64,000 bases of DNA from Siphonodentalium dalli (Eukaryota > Mollusca > Scaphopoda > Gadilida > Siphonodentaliidae): assembly GCA_032622095.1 (NCBI GenBank), contig CP136068.1:8783314-8847313 (forward strand). The letters run 5' to 3'. The translations under genes were made by a program, and so were the position numbers. This document shows, piece by piece, positions 21,576 through 34,950 of this stretch; position 1 is the first letter of the stretch, and each line of letters begins with the position of its first letter. The notes under the pieces are model-generated. The model saw only the letters and a program-made list of their open reading frames with translations, did not search any database and was not told where the DNA came from.

Positions 21576-22890
21576 ATATTTATATACATTTAGCGAAAAA
21601 GCCACTTTTGTAAATATATTTAAATCGAAAAGTGTATCGTGACAAGATGAGCCCAAAATACCCAATAGCACCCTTGGCAAAAGTTAATAGGAACAATTTA
21701 TCTTCATGTTGAAACCCGATGATGTATTAAGTCAATCCTGCGCGAGTCAAAATGCGCCCAAAGCATTACGCGTTCGTCTTTCCAAACCTAATGACGTATC
21801 GATGGTGTTATCAGCTTGGTGTTATGAGGCGTTACGCATTCACCGAGAAATAACTGCAACTAGCCACGTGGGCGCCGACCAATCAGAATGCTGGATTTAG
21901 TGATGACATAAATATTATAAAATAAAAGAAGTACAATCAAAAGAAAGAATTATCCTAATAACATATTAAGTTAGTATAGGGGGTATAAGTTCATACAGCA
22001 TACCATTTATATATTTATATGAAGTTAGTTTTCAGAAACACAGCAGATTATTTGTTTTCCGTTGCTTCATTTATAGCGCCCGCTCTCTCGCGGCGAAGCC
22101 GCGGAAGCGAAGCGACCAGGGTATACGTATGCGAATATGAGATATATACTAATCGACTTTTTCGGCGCAATCTAAAAATAAATTGAAATCACCTAAAATA
22201 GGATAATTTATTCATAACGGAAAGGTCAGCCAGGGTCAGCGGAGTCCAAAATTCTATTGTTGGCAACGGTCGCCATTTTGTATTGATTAATGCCACCTCG
22301 AAATGTGTAATTGGGCAAAATGCTCCAGGGCAAAAATAAAAAAAACTTTGATCTAGCAACTGTTAGCTATACTTCATCATATGTAGGAACATCATGCTCC
22401 TAAAGCCAAATATATTTTCAAAAAGTGAATGTAAATTAACAAAAGCTCTGATTAACAATAAAGTTAAATTGCAAGAAAAAGTTTTTTTACATATTTTATA
22501 AAATTATTAAAAATATTTACCCTGAAAGAGGAGTCTAGCGACCTTGCTGGCCGTTTACATATTTTCTTAAATTTTCTAACGGTATTTGCGCCTAAAAAAA
22601 TTATGATATATTCTCAAAGTTCAAGGCCGACAAACGGAAACTTTAGTTTCCGATTGAAAGATCGCAGAGTCATTTTACGATTGCTGCTTGAGAAACCAGT
22701 AAAGGCGTCATGACACCAAGACGTACGTCATGCCGTCACTACCTACACCGGCGCGCAAAATTCCAGACAGGACTGCGTCGATGGCCAGCTGAGACTCGTA
22801 TTACATGGCAGGCTAAATATCCACATTTACGTTATATGTGATTATTTACATATATGGTATATATCATTTACTTGTGTCCCATTATAATTA
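21576..22890. other. Non-coding stretch with one dispersed repeat
   Basis: Apart from the repeat at 21,640-21,905, nothing is recognised. A GC-rich self-complementary patch at 22,090-22,120 ('tcgcggcgaagccgcg') is the only notable local structure. Confidence 0.5.
21640..21905. repeat. Dispersed repeat shared with 53,705-53,966
   Basis: Both copies run from 'gcccaaaata' through 'aagtcaatcctgcgcgagtc', 'attacgcgtt', 'cgtgggcgccgaccaatc' to 'gaatgctggatttagtgat'. They are alignable throughout with scattered differences. The shared right edge is sharp. At the second site this edge lies beside the start of foldback copy B. Confidence 0.75.
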
Positions 22891-23676
22891 GGGTGGATAC
22901 ACACATGCATGTAATTTCTGTATGTAAAATACATATATTTTTTATGGCCACACCAATAATTGACAACATTATTGGCAAATAATTGGCACGCGAGCGGTTC
23001 ACTGTTAACGGGCCAGACAAGTGAGCAGTGCTAAGCGAAGTCAAATTGTCTTCTATCAGTACATTTAAGGCCAGTCCAAAACATGTCTTCTCTCAAGGAT
23101 TCGGAAATTAGTCAAGTCTGTGTGATATATGGCATTTTATTAATGCACGACCACCAGAAGTCATACGTCTGGCATATACAGGCTTGATGTAGAACATTTT
23201 CAACCATGATGCTTGTTTGGGTGGGGTCTCGAAAGGTTCAAATCGCTAAGGGACTTAGTTGAATGTATCGGTCGGAATAATCTGGGCAAGAAGGTACAAT
23301 ATGATATGTTTTACTTAAATAGCTCAGAGTTAGCCACCCCCACCTGGTATACCTTTCGGGGTCATATATAGCCCCTGCATGCGTCGGGGAAATCCTGATC
23401 CACCACTGCTATAAATAAGAGAGGACTGGTAATTATTTAAATAGAAAGTCTACCATATGGGTTATCCCACGAACATTTATTTTAAGTGGACTGGCGACTC
23501 GGTCCAAGTTAACGGCTTATCTACATTCCGACTTAATTGGAACTAGAACTCAGTGCGTTCAACACGTAGGCAATGATTGGGTTGCCAGTGGACACATATT
23601 ACATCGTCTGTATGATCCATGTAAAACGCCAAATACACGATAATTACAGAGATTACATGCATATGTGTATCCACCC
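22891..23676. mobile_element. PIF/Harbinger-like MITE (786 bp)
   Basis: The termini GGGTGGATACACA and its complement form inverted repeats of about 32 bp (22,891-22,924 and 23,643-23,676, two or three mismatches). TTA flanks both ends (22,888-22,890 and 23,677-23,679). A 3-bp TWA target duplication plus a GGG-starting TIR fits the PIF/Harbinger superfamily. No transposase ORF is present. Confidence 0.75.
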
Positions 23677-24110
23677 TTAAGGTTTATCATCAAATCCTTC
23701 TATAAAGATAACAATTCATCCGATAATCCCATGAACAGTAACAAGCGGGCGCAAATTACGTGTGCGTACATGATCATATTATTTATTCATTTCCACCACT
23801 GGAGTAATAGTTTCGCCCAATATATTTAGTTTTTGTTTACACACAAATAAATAGAAAGACGCAATTGTTCAATCCATAATGAATCCATGCCAATGTGTCC
23901 ATCTTGGCTCATTTCAAAATTACGGATTGTCTGTTTTCGATTTATGGGTCGCTAAATTGTATGAAATCCCGACTGTTCTTGCAAAACAGTCTGTTCTCGT
24001 GAAAATATGCAAAACACGGGCTTATTTTATAAATGTGCAAAATAAGCTCATAAGCAAATTAACTAAATACGCTATGTATTGTTCTCAACGCTGCTTATTA
24101 AAACAGCCAT
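23677..24110. other. Non-coding stretch
   Basis: A 96-codon open frame starts at 23,879 but runs into the repeat at 24,111 and has no recognisable domain. It is treated as chance. Confidence 0.5.
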
Positions 24111-24865
24111 TTATGTTCTTCGGAATCTACAGCCTATGTATAGGGACAAGAGGGGAACTCGTAGGATGAGCTTGTTCATTGACAACAAACACTGTAGTTC
24201 AGATTCAATTGGGCTGTTTATTATTCTAAACATAAACAACCAATAATAACTTAAACAAAATATATTGTCAAGAAGGTGGAGGCCAATAACCGCCTTCCCA
24301 CCTGTTGATATATAACAATGTTCCATAAACATACCTAGCATCATAAACTAGCTATTGCCTTAGTAATAGTGGTAACATATATGTAGCCATGATAAAAGTT
24401 TTGGAATTTCAAGAGACGGATAAGTGATAGATGAAACATAAATCTCAAGCTGCTAACATAATATTGGGGTGGGAGGGTGGGAAAATGAATTATAATATAA
24501 AAGGAATTACGGGAATTATGTTTGGACAAAATAAATATTGATTCTATTCCCGATAAATGGTGGACAAAGAGACTGCGCATGACCGTATATAAAATGTACA
24601 TACTGTTGTTAAAGGGGTGCCGGAGTCCCGGACCTATTTAATTCCCTAGAAAATAAAATTGATTATTTCATAATCAAGGTTTTATGTTCTTCGGAATCTA
24701 CAGCCTATGTATAGGGACAAGAGGGGAACTCATAGGATGAGCTTGTTCATTGACAACAAACACTGTAGTTCAGATTCAATTGGGCTGTTTATTATTCTAA
24801 ACACAAACAACCAATAATAACTTAAACAAAATATATTGTCAAGAAGGTGGAGGCCAATAACCGCC
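24111..24865. repeat. Interrupted direct repeat: 184 bp + 387-bp spacer + 184 bp
   Basis: 24,111-24,294 and 24,682-24,865 are almost identical, from 'ttatgttcttcggaatctac' to 'ggccaataaccgcc'. The spacer contains a block (about 24,485-24,680) that recurs at 32,048-32,252. A likely history is insertion of the spacer with local duplication, or unequal exchange. The repeats lack TG...CA ends and coding content, so LTRs are not supported. Confidence 0.8.
24485..24680. repeat. Dispersed repeat, copy 1 (partner at 32,048-32,252)
   Basis: The shared segment runs from 'gatataaaaggaattacggg' through 'ggagtcccggacctattta' to 'ttatttcataatcaagg'. Identity is very high, apart from a small insertion in copy 2 ('aattagtacg'). 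The copies lie 7.5 kb apart in the same orientation. Confidence 0.8.
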
Positions 24866-25189
24866 AAAAAGGCAACAGGGTTACTGGCAGTATTCATCTG
24901 CTACATTAATAAGATGCCTTTGCCCCACCCGAAGCCGACGAGTGCCCATTGAAGGGGATATCCAAAGTATGATATTGATATACCCACCATGGCTATGCTA
25001 GCAGCAAAAGAGATATCAACTTCAAATGTTGTTGAATGATTGATCAAAAGTGTAATTTTATAGTGGGTTATGCGAATTGACAGAACAGTAGAGTGTAAAC
25101 AGGTAATACTGTAAATGACATTGATAATTGATATTAACTTAATCATATTGAAAGTGCATAATAACTTGTCAGAGCTAAATACGGGTCAG

Positions 25190-26520
25190 CCCCAGTGAAT
25201 ATGAGTGGTCTGGTCTGAAAAATGGTTAGCTACTATTTTAATCAATAGGACAAATCTAATTATTTACCAAACCGACAGGTCTGAATATTTTTCAGCCCCA
25301 GCATAGTCTTAACTATGTTCTGGTGTGAAATTTGTGAGGATGAAATTAGTGAATTTAAAAGTGTCAGGTCAGATTATAATTCAGCACCCGTTATGATAAA
25401 CTATGTTCATTTGTAGTTCTTAATACATACAATTGTCTGGTCTGAATAATGTCCAGCCCCAGTAATAATATGAACTATGTACTAGTATAAACTAGTATAA
25501 TTCTGCAGCCATAAAATTGTCTAGTCTTAATGCTTTTCAGCCCCGGCGACAATATAAACTAAGTTTGATTATAAATCTGCATACATAAAATTGTCTGGTC
25601 TGAATGCTTTCCAGCCCCAGTGAGAATATAAACTATGTACTGGTATAATTCTACATACATGTGCATAACATTGTCTGGTATGAATGCTTTTCAGCTCCAG
25701 CGATAATAAAACTAAGTTCAGTATAATTCTACATCCATAAAATGGCCTGGTCTGAATGCTTTTCAGCCCCAGGTTGGTGAGTTTTCTGGTACAAACTCTG
25801 TTAAGCTACTGTCGTAAGCAATAAGACAAATGTAATTATTTACAGAACATACAGGTCTTTACAGTTTCAGCATAGTAAGAAATTTTTTACTTTATAATTG
25901 TCTGGTCTGAATGCTTTTCAGCGCCAGCGCTAATATAAACTATGTTGTATATAGTATACTGGGCTGGTCTGAATGCTTTTCAACCCCAGGTATATAGTGT
26001 GTTTTCTAGTAAGCACGCTTTTCAGATACTGTCGTATGCAATAAGAACAATGTAATTATTTACATAACATACTAGTCTGAAAGCTTTGCAGCCCCATCAT
26101 CGTGTGAAATTGTGGATATAAAATTGTCTGGTCTGACTGCTTTTCGGCCCCAGCAATAATATATACTATGCTCGAATGCAGTGTTGTGTAATGAAGTGTC
26201 TGGTCTGAATGCTTTTCAGCCCCAGGTATGTCAGGTATATGAGTTGTCTGATGTAAATTCTCTTCACGATTGTGTAATCGATAAGACAAATGTAATTATT
26301 TACATAAAACTGGTCTGGATACGTTTCAGCCCCAGCCATAATATAAAATATGTTCGAGATAGTATAACTTTGCATAATACTTTTCAGCCTCAGTGTATGT
26401 GATAGTCTGGTCTCAATAATTTTCGATCACATCCACTCATGTAATCGGAAAATTGTAATCATTTCCAACACTGACTGATCGGAATATTACAGTATTTCAA
26501 CCCAGGTGATAGTATGACTA
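25190..26520. repeat. Long degenerate minisatellite, ~75-90 bp unit
   Basis: The phrase 'tctgaatgcttttcagcccc' or a variant recurs about 15 times. It alternates with 'aatataaactatgtt' and 'acataaaattgtctgg' segments. Unit length is uneven and some positions show doubled units. The peptides that can be translated from it are periodic artefacts. No function is evident. Confidence 0.8.
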
Positions 26521-27079
26521 CCCATATGTTCTAACTTCTGTTCAGCTATGGTTTTATAGTCTTTAAGACAGCTCTAAATATATATCGTCATAGCACACTG
26601 GTCTGAAATCTCACTAATATAAGTAAGCGAATGAAGCTACACTTTTATAATCCATTTGCTATATGTCGTACACGTAATGCGACGATGACAGTATAAAGTG
26701 AGCAGTTAACATGTGGAGTACGGTAAGCTGAATATCTATTGAGGACTAGAGAGACGTAATACCTATCGGGACCGCATATACTATATCATGAGTGGAGTGG
26801 TCAATTAAGCCTCTAGTTTTACTATGTTTCAGTAATCAATACTATATCAATATACAAGCCACACCTCCACAAATAAAACACACTGATAGTCATTATAAAA
26901 ATACAGTGGTTTTGAATGGTATATGAGAGATACAGTAACAATGTATCTACATGTTTATATATTACCCAGACTACAAGCCAAGTCTGTGGACGTATTGTAT
27001 AGCGTGGTAAGCTCCCTGGCAAAGGTAAGCGAAATAATATAAAGGTGTCACTGCTATAATTTCCGATGGGAAAAACCGA
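26521..27079. other. Non-coding stretch
   Basis: No gene or repeat recognised. The open frame on the minus strand (26,822-27,208) overlaps the start of the next tandem array and has no domain. Confidence 0.5.
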
Positions 27080-27495
27080 ACCAGGTGGAACAAATGTCAA
27101 GTTTCGATTGAACAACATTATGGAATAGGATATCTGCAAGCATGGCAAGAGATGGCACACAGTAACATGGCCCTTAATGGCCTGCACGTATGGATAAACA
27201 TTCCCCAAAATTGAGACTATGAAAGGTCGAGTTTCGTTTGAACAACATTATGGAAGAGGATCTATGTATACATGGCAAGCATGGCAAGAGATGGCACACA
27301 GTAACATGGCCCTTAATGGCCTGCACGTAGGGGTAAACATTCCCCAAAATTGAGACTATGAAAGGTCGAGTTTCGTTTGAACAACATTATGGAAGAGGAT
27401 CTATGTATACATGGCAAGCATTGCAACAGATGGCACGTATAATATGGCCATGAAAGGCCTGAACGTGGGGATAAACATTCCCCTAAGTTGAGAGG
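27080..27495. repeat. Tandem array, ~139-bp unit, 3 copies
   Basis: Units near 27,085, 27,221 and 27,360 share 'tttgaacaacattatgga', 'atggcaagcatggcaagag', 'aacatggcccttaatggcct' and 'cattccccaaaattgagac'. Units 2 and 3 are most alike. The third unit diverges at its end. Confidence 0.85.
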
Positions 27496-28440
27496 CGCGA
27501 TAAGAACGACAGCAATTGAACGTATGAGTGGCTAGCTCATAAATTAGGCCCAAAATCACCGACATTTTGAGAATCAAAATATCATTGTATTTCCATTTTT
27601 TATATTTTCCGAGAATCACATTGAGAATAACGATTCTGATTCAAGCCATGGAATGGCTATACTGTTTGTTACGTTTGTTGAATAGTATGTATATAGGGTG
27701 TAATGGATTTGGAAAGTCGTATAATTGCTATCGCCGAAGTGTCAACCCAATAGAAGGCAATAGAAGAATAGCCATCTCAAACGAGAGGCGTGATAAAAGC
27801 GACAGCAAATTGACGTGCGATTGGTTATCTCATAAAATGTAAATGGCTACTTGCCTTTGATAACGTTTGTTTAAACGGCTAAGGCATAATAAATTTGAAA
27901 ATCTCCTAATGAGAACGCTGATGTGGCAGCATGAAAGGAAGCCCATCGCAAAATAGAATAGCCGTCTCGAATGAGAGGGCGCGATAAGAGCGACAGCATT
28001 GGTACATGCGAGCAGTTAGCTTATAAAATGTAAATGGCTATGCCTATGATAACGTCCGTTTAAACATATGTATGGTGTAATAATTGAGAAATCGCAGCAA
28101 ATCGCTATCACCGACGAGCCAACCATGATGGAAAGACAATCGCATAAAGAATAGCCATCTCCAAAACAAAAACGTCTGACAGCAAATGAACGTGCAAGTA
28201 GCTAGCACAGAAAACAAGCCTAAATCCCATAATGTTTTGCAAGAATCAAATTGTACTATTTCTACAGCGAATCAGCTGTTTCATAAAAATGAGATTCATG
28301 ATTCTGATACTCATCAGATGTTAAGCCCTGTACAAAATAGTTATGATGACAGCGATTTAACCGTCTACATGTATAAGATGTATAATAACATGTATAAATT
28401 TGAGATTCGTCAATTGCTATCGCCGACGTATCCACCATGA
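27496..28440. repeat. Degenerate repeats with 'gcgataagagcgacagca' core
   Basis: A motif 'gagaggcgcgataagaacgacagca' in varied form recurs near 27,490, 27,783, 27,973 and, weakly, 28,160. It is followed by 'gctagctcataaa'-like and 'taacgtttgtttaaac'-like segments. The spacing is about 190-290 bp. No coding evidence. Confidence 0.55.
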
Positions 28441-31400
28441 TAGGCAGACAAGCGCACACTTTATCCGTGCCATGATAACGCATAGGTTTTTGCTTGGTCC
28501 CAAAAGGGACGTAATTCGCATAGTTCGACGACCCCAAACGGAACAGAAGTAATTGATGGTTCGCGGTTCTTGGTATACCGTGGGCGCGTTGGCGTTTTGA
28601 TTATAAAATGGGTTACAATCGTTGTACGAATGCCAAGAAGTGCAAAGCGATTAATTCTATGAGTTGGTCATTCGGAAGCCAATATACGTTCTATTCCATA
28701 ATTACAACGGTGGTTATATAATATATGATCGTGAGTGTGGTACCATTACGGACTATGATTTTCTGGTTATAATATGATGGCAGAGATATCGCAAATCATT
28801 ATCATTTGGAATGTGAAGAATTGAATTATGAACCAAATTTATGGTAAACCACGAAACGAGTAATACTTTAAATATTAACTGGTAATAAAACAAATAGCGG
28901 TACGCTGAAAGAATATAGGTAGTAAAATTATTAAGGATTTAAAGTAATATTAGGTACTCGATAGCTACATGTACTACTGACAACATGTGATACAATGTCA
29001 GTATTCCTGTAAGAATGGTTGAATGGATTGAAACTCAAGAAGGCTATGAACTAGTCCATGAAAATCCATGTAATAATTATCCCGGGATGTTATTGAATGT
29101 GCAAAGTTCCTTAGGATGAATTACTGCTGCCCTAAACTAATGGCATGAACAAGTACCAAAGATGTGTATAATGCCACCTATGGAAGAATGTAGTTAGAAA
29201 TCCACATGTAGAATAATGTATTGATAAAGCCACTTGTGCTGCAAGCTATGCAGAAATAAAACATCCGTAAAATAATATGTTTATAAAGCAGCATATGGCA
29301 TATATTGAGGAAGCCACCTGTAACCTAACATATGCATTAAGTCACCAATGAGAATATCTTTAGGCGGCTACCTGCAAAATAATATGTAAAGAGGGCAAAG
29401 TAAACCCGTTTTACGGTACCTGTATTAGAGCAACAGCTCCAAGGTACAAAATTGAGCATACCTATGAGCAAACATGCCTAACCCGTAAACAGGCTTAATA
29501 ACACAACCAGTGTACGTACATGTATGTATAGGAAAATTGGAGGTATATGACGTGTGCACAAGAATCAAAGAGTTATACACATACGTATGTAAAACATCCA
29601 CTGTCGTAATGTGTGCATAAGACCATCGTTCATCAACATAAAGTTATATGAGTGCACAATGACCAAGAAGTCCGAAACAGACATGTTGCATATAATAACC
29701 GAACCGTTATAAATGTATGTACCATAAGGATAACCACATATTTATAAACTTCCAGCAACAATTATGTGCACGATAACCGAAGAGTTATGTGCACGTACCA
29801 TACAGGCATAAACATAATTACCCCTCAGCAACATACAATTACATAATAACCAGTTCGTTATAACCATATAATGGATTGGGAAAAGCTCCTGTGAAAGAAT
29901 GTGTATTTAGGAAGCCAGAGCCTGTAAGGTAATATATTTATAAATCCACCTGTAAATTAAAGCAACAATCGCAAACCACTTCCACAAATCTGGAACGATA
30001 AACGCATATATAGAGCCAAATGTTTATAAACGATAATAATAGCCGCCTGGTTATAAACCATTGCACAATAACCCGATGGCTATACAGCAACGCGAGCACT
30101 GAAAAGTTAGCATTAGCTATACACTAATAAACAACCAATACCGGTATACACCTCGTGACAAGTATAAGTGTGTATCCGTGTTTTAAACCGAAAATTTTAA
30201 AAATGCTGACTGAAAAGGCAGAGTAAAATTTTCATACAAATTGTGTCACCATCAAGTCGAGGCCTCAATGTTCCTGGAAGAAACATGCCCTAAGAGAAAA
30301 CAGATATTATAACTGCATTAGCTATAAATTCTTTTAAATTTAATAAACTACAAGTATATATATTGTAGCATACACGTAGATATAGTGGTGTGTCCCGTCC
30401 TGCAAGGTGAATAATTAAATATCAAGTGATCAGGTGAAATTAATGTTCATGAGTACTGGTAATATGTATAAGGAATAATAAGGTTGATCAATATATACAT
30501 GTGTTAAGTCTAATGTGTAGTAAAATATCATTACCAATATGACGAAAAGATTTGAAAAGCTAATGGTTTGTCAAAACGGCTTTATGTGCAAGAAACTACA
30601 CATGGTCCCACGAACAGCCTCATAAGTAACCAAGCGAAGAATTTACCATAACTCCAGCAAATCTGATGAAATATTTTAGGGATAAAACTAAACGCAAAAT
30701 AGTTGTCAAAACGCCAACCATATTGTTCTATTTGCCCCAAAAGAGATCCCGAACACTGGTCGACAATGTCTCAGCAGCCATAAGTACTAGAAAACTGTCT
30801 ATGTAATTTTAAAATTTTAATGTATGTGTGATTACTTATGTATGTCAACATCGCCAGAATACAGCCAAGCCAACATTGACCAACCACCCTGGAATAATAC
30901 CACCGATGGGCAAATCAAATATGTGCTAACGAGCTCATGTGCGTTAATTGACCAATGCACTTGAACATCTGGGTGCATGTAGAAGCTCTCTAAGAAGTAT
31001 AGAATAAGTGGGTATGAGCAACTCAAGCGCTCATCGAGCTATGTCCAATTGCAAAAGAATATTCCATCGTGATAGTACCGTTTGCTATTGTTAAATGGAT
31101 GCCAGTGCCCACAATGTCTTAATCCCTTTGTACTTAAAAATCACCTTGTGGGACAGCAGCACATGTGTGTTGCCCCAACACACACTTTACACATTTATAC
31201 CAAACGCTGAAGTCACTCGGTGTAACTCGGTGTACCTTTTTTATGAAAGGTAACCCGGTTTGTGTGTTGTAACTCGCAACAAAGTTGAGTCCAGCTCAAT
31301 GTAGGCAACTCGCCTTTACTAATAGTTAGGAGAACCCTGACCACACATGACATGGCAGGTTAAAATTAAGAATAAACATAAATTACTTAAGTTAACTTAA

Positions 31401-32047
31401 ACTTGTGTAGTTGCTACGTCCTGACTCCTAGTGACCAAAGCTGCCATTTACAGGACGGTAAAACTTAAGTTAAAGGATCCATGTAATTGTAAATACCACA
31501 GTCACTCTGTAGTAGTTGTGCCCTTATCACTGTTATTTTTGGAGTAAAATAGTAGCTATCTCCTACAGAAGGTGAAATATGGCTTATTTGTCCCAATCCG
31601 GAACATAGAGTAAACCGAGCTACTAATTCGCCGTTCCTTATCAGGGAATTCTCTATTCCTTATTCACGAATACTGCCAAAAGTAGGAATGCATGGATAAA
31701 ACGGGTATCCAACAAAACGGAACAACGATGTGACAAATATCCGGAAGTGGTAGCGGTACCATTTGTCCCAATTTCGTGCATTGGCCAATTGTTCATTTGT
31801 GCAACATAATTGAATTATTGCACTGATAACTGCAATCTATGTATAAAGCCCCGAGGCGAATTAGGAAAGATAATAGTAACTAAATAGAAGAAAATTGTAC
31901 TGGGACGTGTCTGACGCCGAACATTGAAATATCGAAACACGTGTTCCCGTAAATAAACAGTGAATTTTTTACTTATAGAAGTTGGAAAAAGATATTATTG
32001 ACTATTATGTCGCGACAAATAACACAACCAAACGCGACGTTAAAATG
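28441..32047. other. Long non-coding stretch
   Basis: No gene recognised. At 29,100-30,110 short loosely similar phrases recur ('ccacctgtaa', 'aaccgaagagttatgtgcac', 'agtaaccagttcgttataa'), suggesting an old decayed tandem array. At 31,215-31,245 'actcggtgta' is repeated twice. Nothing else stands out. Confidence 0.5.
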
Positions 32048-32252
32048 AATTCTGATATAAAAGGAATTACGGGAATTATGTTTGGACAAAATAAATATTG
32101 ATTCTATTCCCGATAAATGGTGGACAAAGAGACTGCGCATGACCGTATATAAAATGTACATCCTGTTGTTAGAGGGGTACCGGAGTCCCGGACCTATTTA
32201 AATTAGTACGCTCCCTAGAAAATAAAATGTATTATTTCATAATCAAGGTTAT
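32048..32252. repeat. Dispersed repeat, copy 2 (partner at 24,485-24,680)
   Basis: Same orientation and nearly the same sequence as the spacer block at 24,485-24,680. It ends at 'ttatttcataatcaaggtt'. Here it is not flanked by the 184-bp direct repeats. Confidence 0.8.
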
Positions 32253-33265
32253 ATGTGATTAATTTAATATGAAATATGACCGTATTGCAACATATCCTCG
32301 TGAAAATAGGTTCATATTGGACCTAAATATTGGCATAGATTCGTATTGGATTTATTTGATTCTGAAATAAGCCCATAGTGGACTTATACCCGCTATTCCG
32401 TTGGAAGTAGCGGGACACAGTGAAACACACCATATTAGAAAGATCATACATCTGGTTAAGTCGTGAATTGGTTTATTTGTGTTACTTTCCAGCCTGATCT
32501 CGCGAAAATAAGCACAATATGGGCTTATTTCTTATCGAAATTATATCATATAGGGCTGGTTTAATAGCAAGCGGTTAGGCCCATGTATAGCATATTTAAG
32601 ATTTTATATAATGCGGATTTGATCGTATTTCGCGCAATATTAAATAAGCCAATATTGTGCTTATTTTGGGGAGAACATGCTGCGCATAGCGCTTATTTTC
32701 TGTTGTGACGATTAATGAAGAGTTTGTGATTTCTGAAACAACACTAATTCAACAATTTATATTACTTTAATTTAAACATATGTTATTGTAAATTAATTTA
32801 CAACGGGATTGGGGTACAAGTTTTAACAACTTACAAGTTGTCGGTGTGTGATTTGTCCTCATATATGGCCATTAAATGGACTATTAACACTGGAATTGGG
32901 TCGTGAAATGGATAACACAGATGTTGTGGTCGATTCATCGCAAATAGTTTACGTAAATACTGCTAATCGCACGTACATTAAATATTCTAAGTATAAAAAC
33001 CATATCCAAAATCAATCCTTGCTTCATCGGTGTAAAATTAATAATAATACGTTTATTCTCTTATCAAATATATATTGAGATACAATTAGAAGATATATAC
33101 AAAAGATTGAGAATGTTGCAGCATATGTACAATATATACACGAACTTCCCTCATCGTCATCATTATCAACATCATGGCAGTCGTCATCAGTATCACCGTC
33201 TTCGTTGTCATCACGTTAACGTCTTCGTCTACTCGTCGTCACAATCGCCAGTACCATTTTCATCG
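32253..33265. other. Non-coding stretch with short 'aataagc' repeats
   Basis: Phrases such as 'gggcttattt' and 'aataagc' recur in both orientations at 32,380-32,700, giving small potential hairpins. No gene recognised. A simple-sequence region follows at 33,140-33,260. Confidence 0.5.
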
Positions 33266-34950
33266 TTATATTCAACAACAACAACAACAACCACAACAAC
33301 AAACTGCATATTAGTCAATATCATTTAACTTAAGATTTATCAGTCGGATGAATGAACATAGTCTGCGCAGACAAGCCACATCTTCCAAATTCAGAATGTC
33401 ATCTAAAATATTAATAGTTGCATATTCTATGCTGGTATATTTGCTAGGCAAGAGGCGATGTCTGGCCTCACATAAACATTTACATTCTAATAAGTAGTGC
33501 AGTTCGTCTCCAATATGTCTTTTAGTGCACAGCGGACATAGTCTATGGAATATGTTGGTGTCATTCCATCGACCTTTCTCTATTGGCAAGCGATGATTAC
33601 AAGTACGGAATTGACAAAGAGTTATTACGTTCCTAGTATCCAAATGGTCAAAATATTTTTCGAAATGTATATCATGTTTGAATATTTTATAAGTACTGCC
33701 TCGACTAGAGTTTTCAATGTTAGATAACCAGATGCCACGGAATTGACTATTCAGACTACATTTAAAATAAAGTGCCATTTATTCTGGGCATGTAATATAT
33801 GCCACACTTAACAAATGAATCTGCCCAGATTTTGTTAGAATATCTTTAACTTTCTCTATCCATTTGAACTTTACGGGCATAGCTTCACAAACCTTGAGGG
33901 CCAATTGATACAAAATCTTACAAAATCGACCTTGTTCATATTCATAACTTTCATCCAGTATTTCACAATACGCAGGTTGACTGTGTACTCTATTGGCAAT
34001 CTGCCGCTCTCACCATATAACATATAATTTGGGGTAGATGATTTCAGGTGGAGAACCATGTTTCAGAAATTTTCTATGGATATTTTCAAAAATCTCATTA
34101 TTTCCTGACCCCCATACTTCACAACAGTACAGCATAATCGGTAAAACTTGTGCATCAAACAACTCGAACATGTTTTTAACTGATAAACAGTGGATTCTCG
34201 ACTTAGAAATGATAGAATACATTGATTTAGTTGCTTTACTTGCCAGAGTCTTCTTTGCAGTACTGTATGAACCTGATTTAGTATGTATAATACCAAGATA
34301 GTTAAAATTCTTTACTACTTCAATTTCTTTACCGTTATATAAAAATGTTCTATTCTTTGGCAAGCTTTTTTTGGATATCAACAGTATTTTCGTTTTCTCA
34401 ATATTGACATGCAATTTCCATTTCTTACAATACTTGTGAAAACTGTTCAGTGCCTTCTGCAATTTTAATGGCGTTTCAGCCATGAGAACGGTGTCATCTG
34501 CGTATAAGATAATGAATAATTTGACGTACATCTTCAAGTGAGTATCAATATCTCTTGACATTTTAATTAGTCCTTCACCACCTTCTGACTTAAGAAAATC
34601 TTCCAGATCGTTCAGATAAAGCGAGAATAACAGGGGTGATAGGTTTTCACCTTGTCTTACCCCAGATAAGCAAGGGAAACAATCGGATATTTGATCGCCC
34701 AATCTAACTTTCGACTTAATGTTAGTGTACATATTTTTTATAATTGTGAGCAATTTACCATTTATGTTAATATTCGAAAGTTTGTACCAAAGTGCTTGTC
34801 TCCATACCTTGTCGAATGCTTTCTCGAAGTCTATAAAAGCGCAATACAAATTCCTATTGAATGCCTTTGTGATTTCCGATAATAAGTGTAAAACAAATAT
34901 GTTATCAGTTGTGGAGTAGCCTTTTCTGAAACCTGCCTGTCGTCAAAAGC
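33266..34950 (-). pseudogene. 5'-truncated non-LTR retrotransposon (LINE) with reverse transcriptase
   Basis: The RT frame (to 34,010) contains CAFIDFEKAFDKVWR, GVRQGENLSPLLFSLYLNDL and the catalytic LYADDTVLM. Upstream, in frame, AGFRKGYSTTDN extends homology to about 34,945, where it ends abruptly: a 5' truncation. Two frame changes follow, through KSSTPNYMLYGESGRLPIEY (33,871-34,059), to a C-terminal segment at 33,311-33,778. That segment has LCPLC...ELHYLLEC, a zinc-knuckle-like region typical of Jockey/CR1-group LINEs. A (GTT)n tail on the element strand (33,272-33,302) lies just past the stop. The endonuclease and gag-like parts are missing. The element is inactive. Confidence 0.9.

Noticed and set aside
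23879-24169. 96-codon open frame
   Set aside because: Runs into a dispersed direct repeat and lacks any recognised domain.
24111-24865. The 184-bp direct repeats as LTRs of a small retroelement
   Set aside because: No TG...CA ends, primer site, polypurine tract or coding content.
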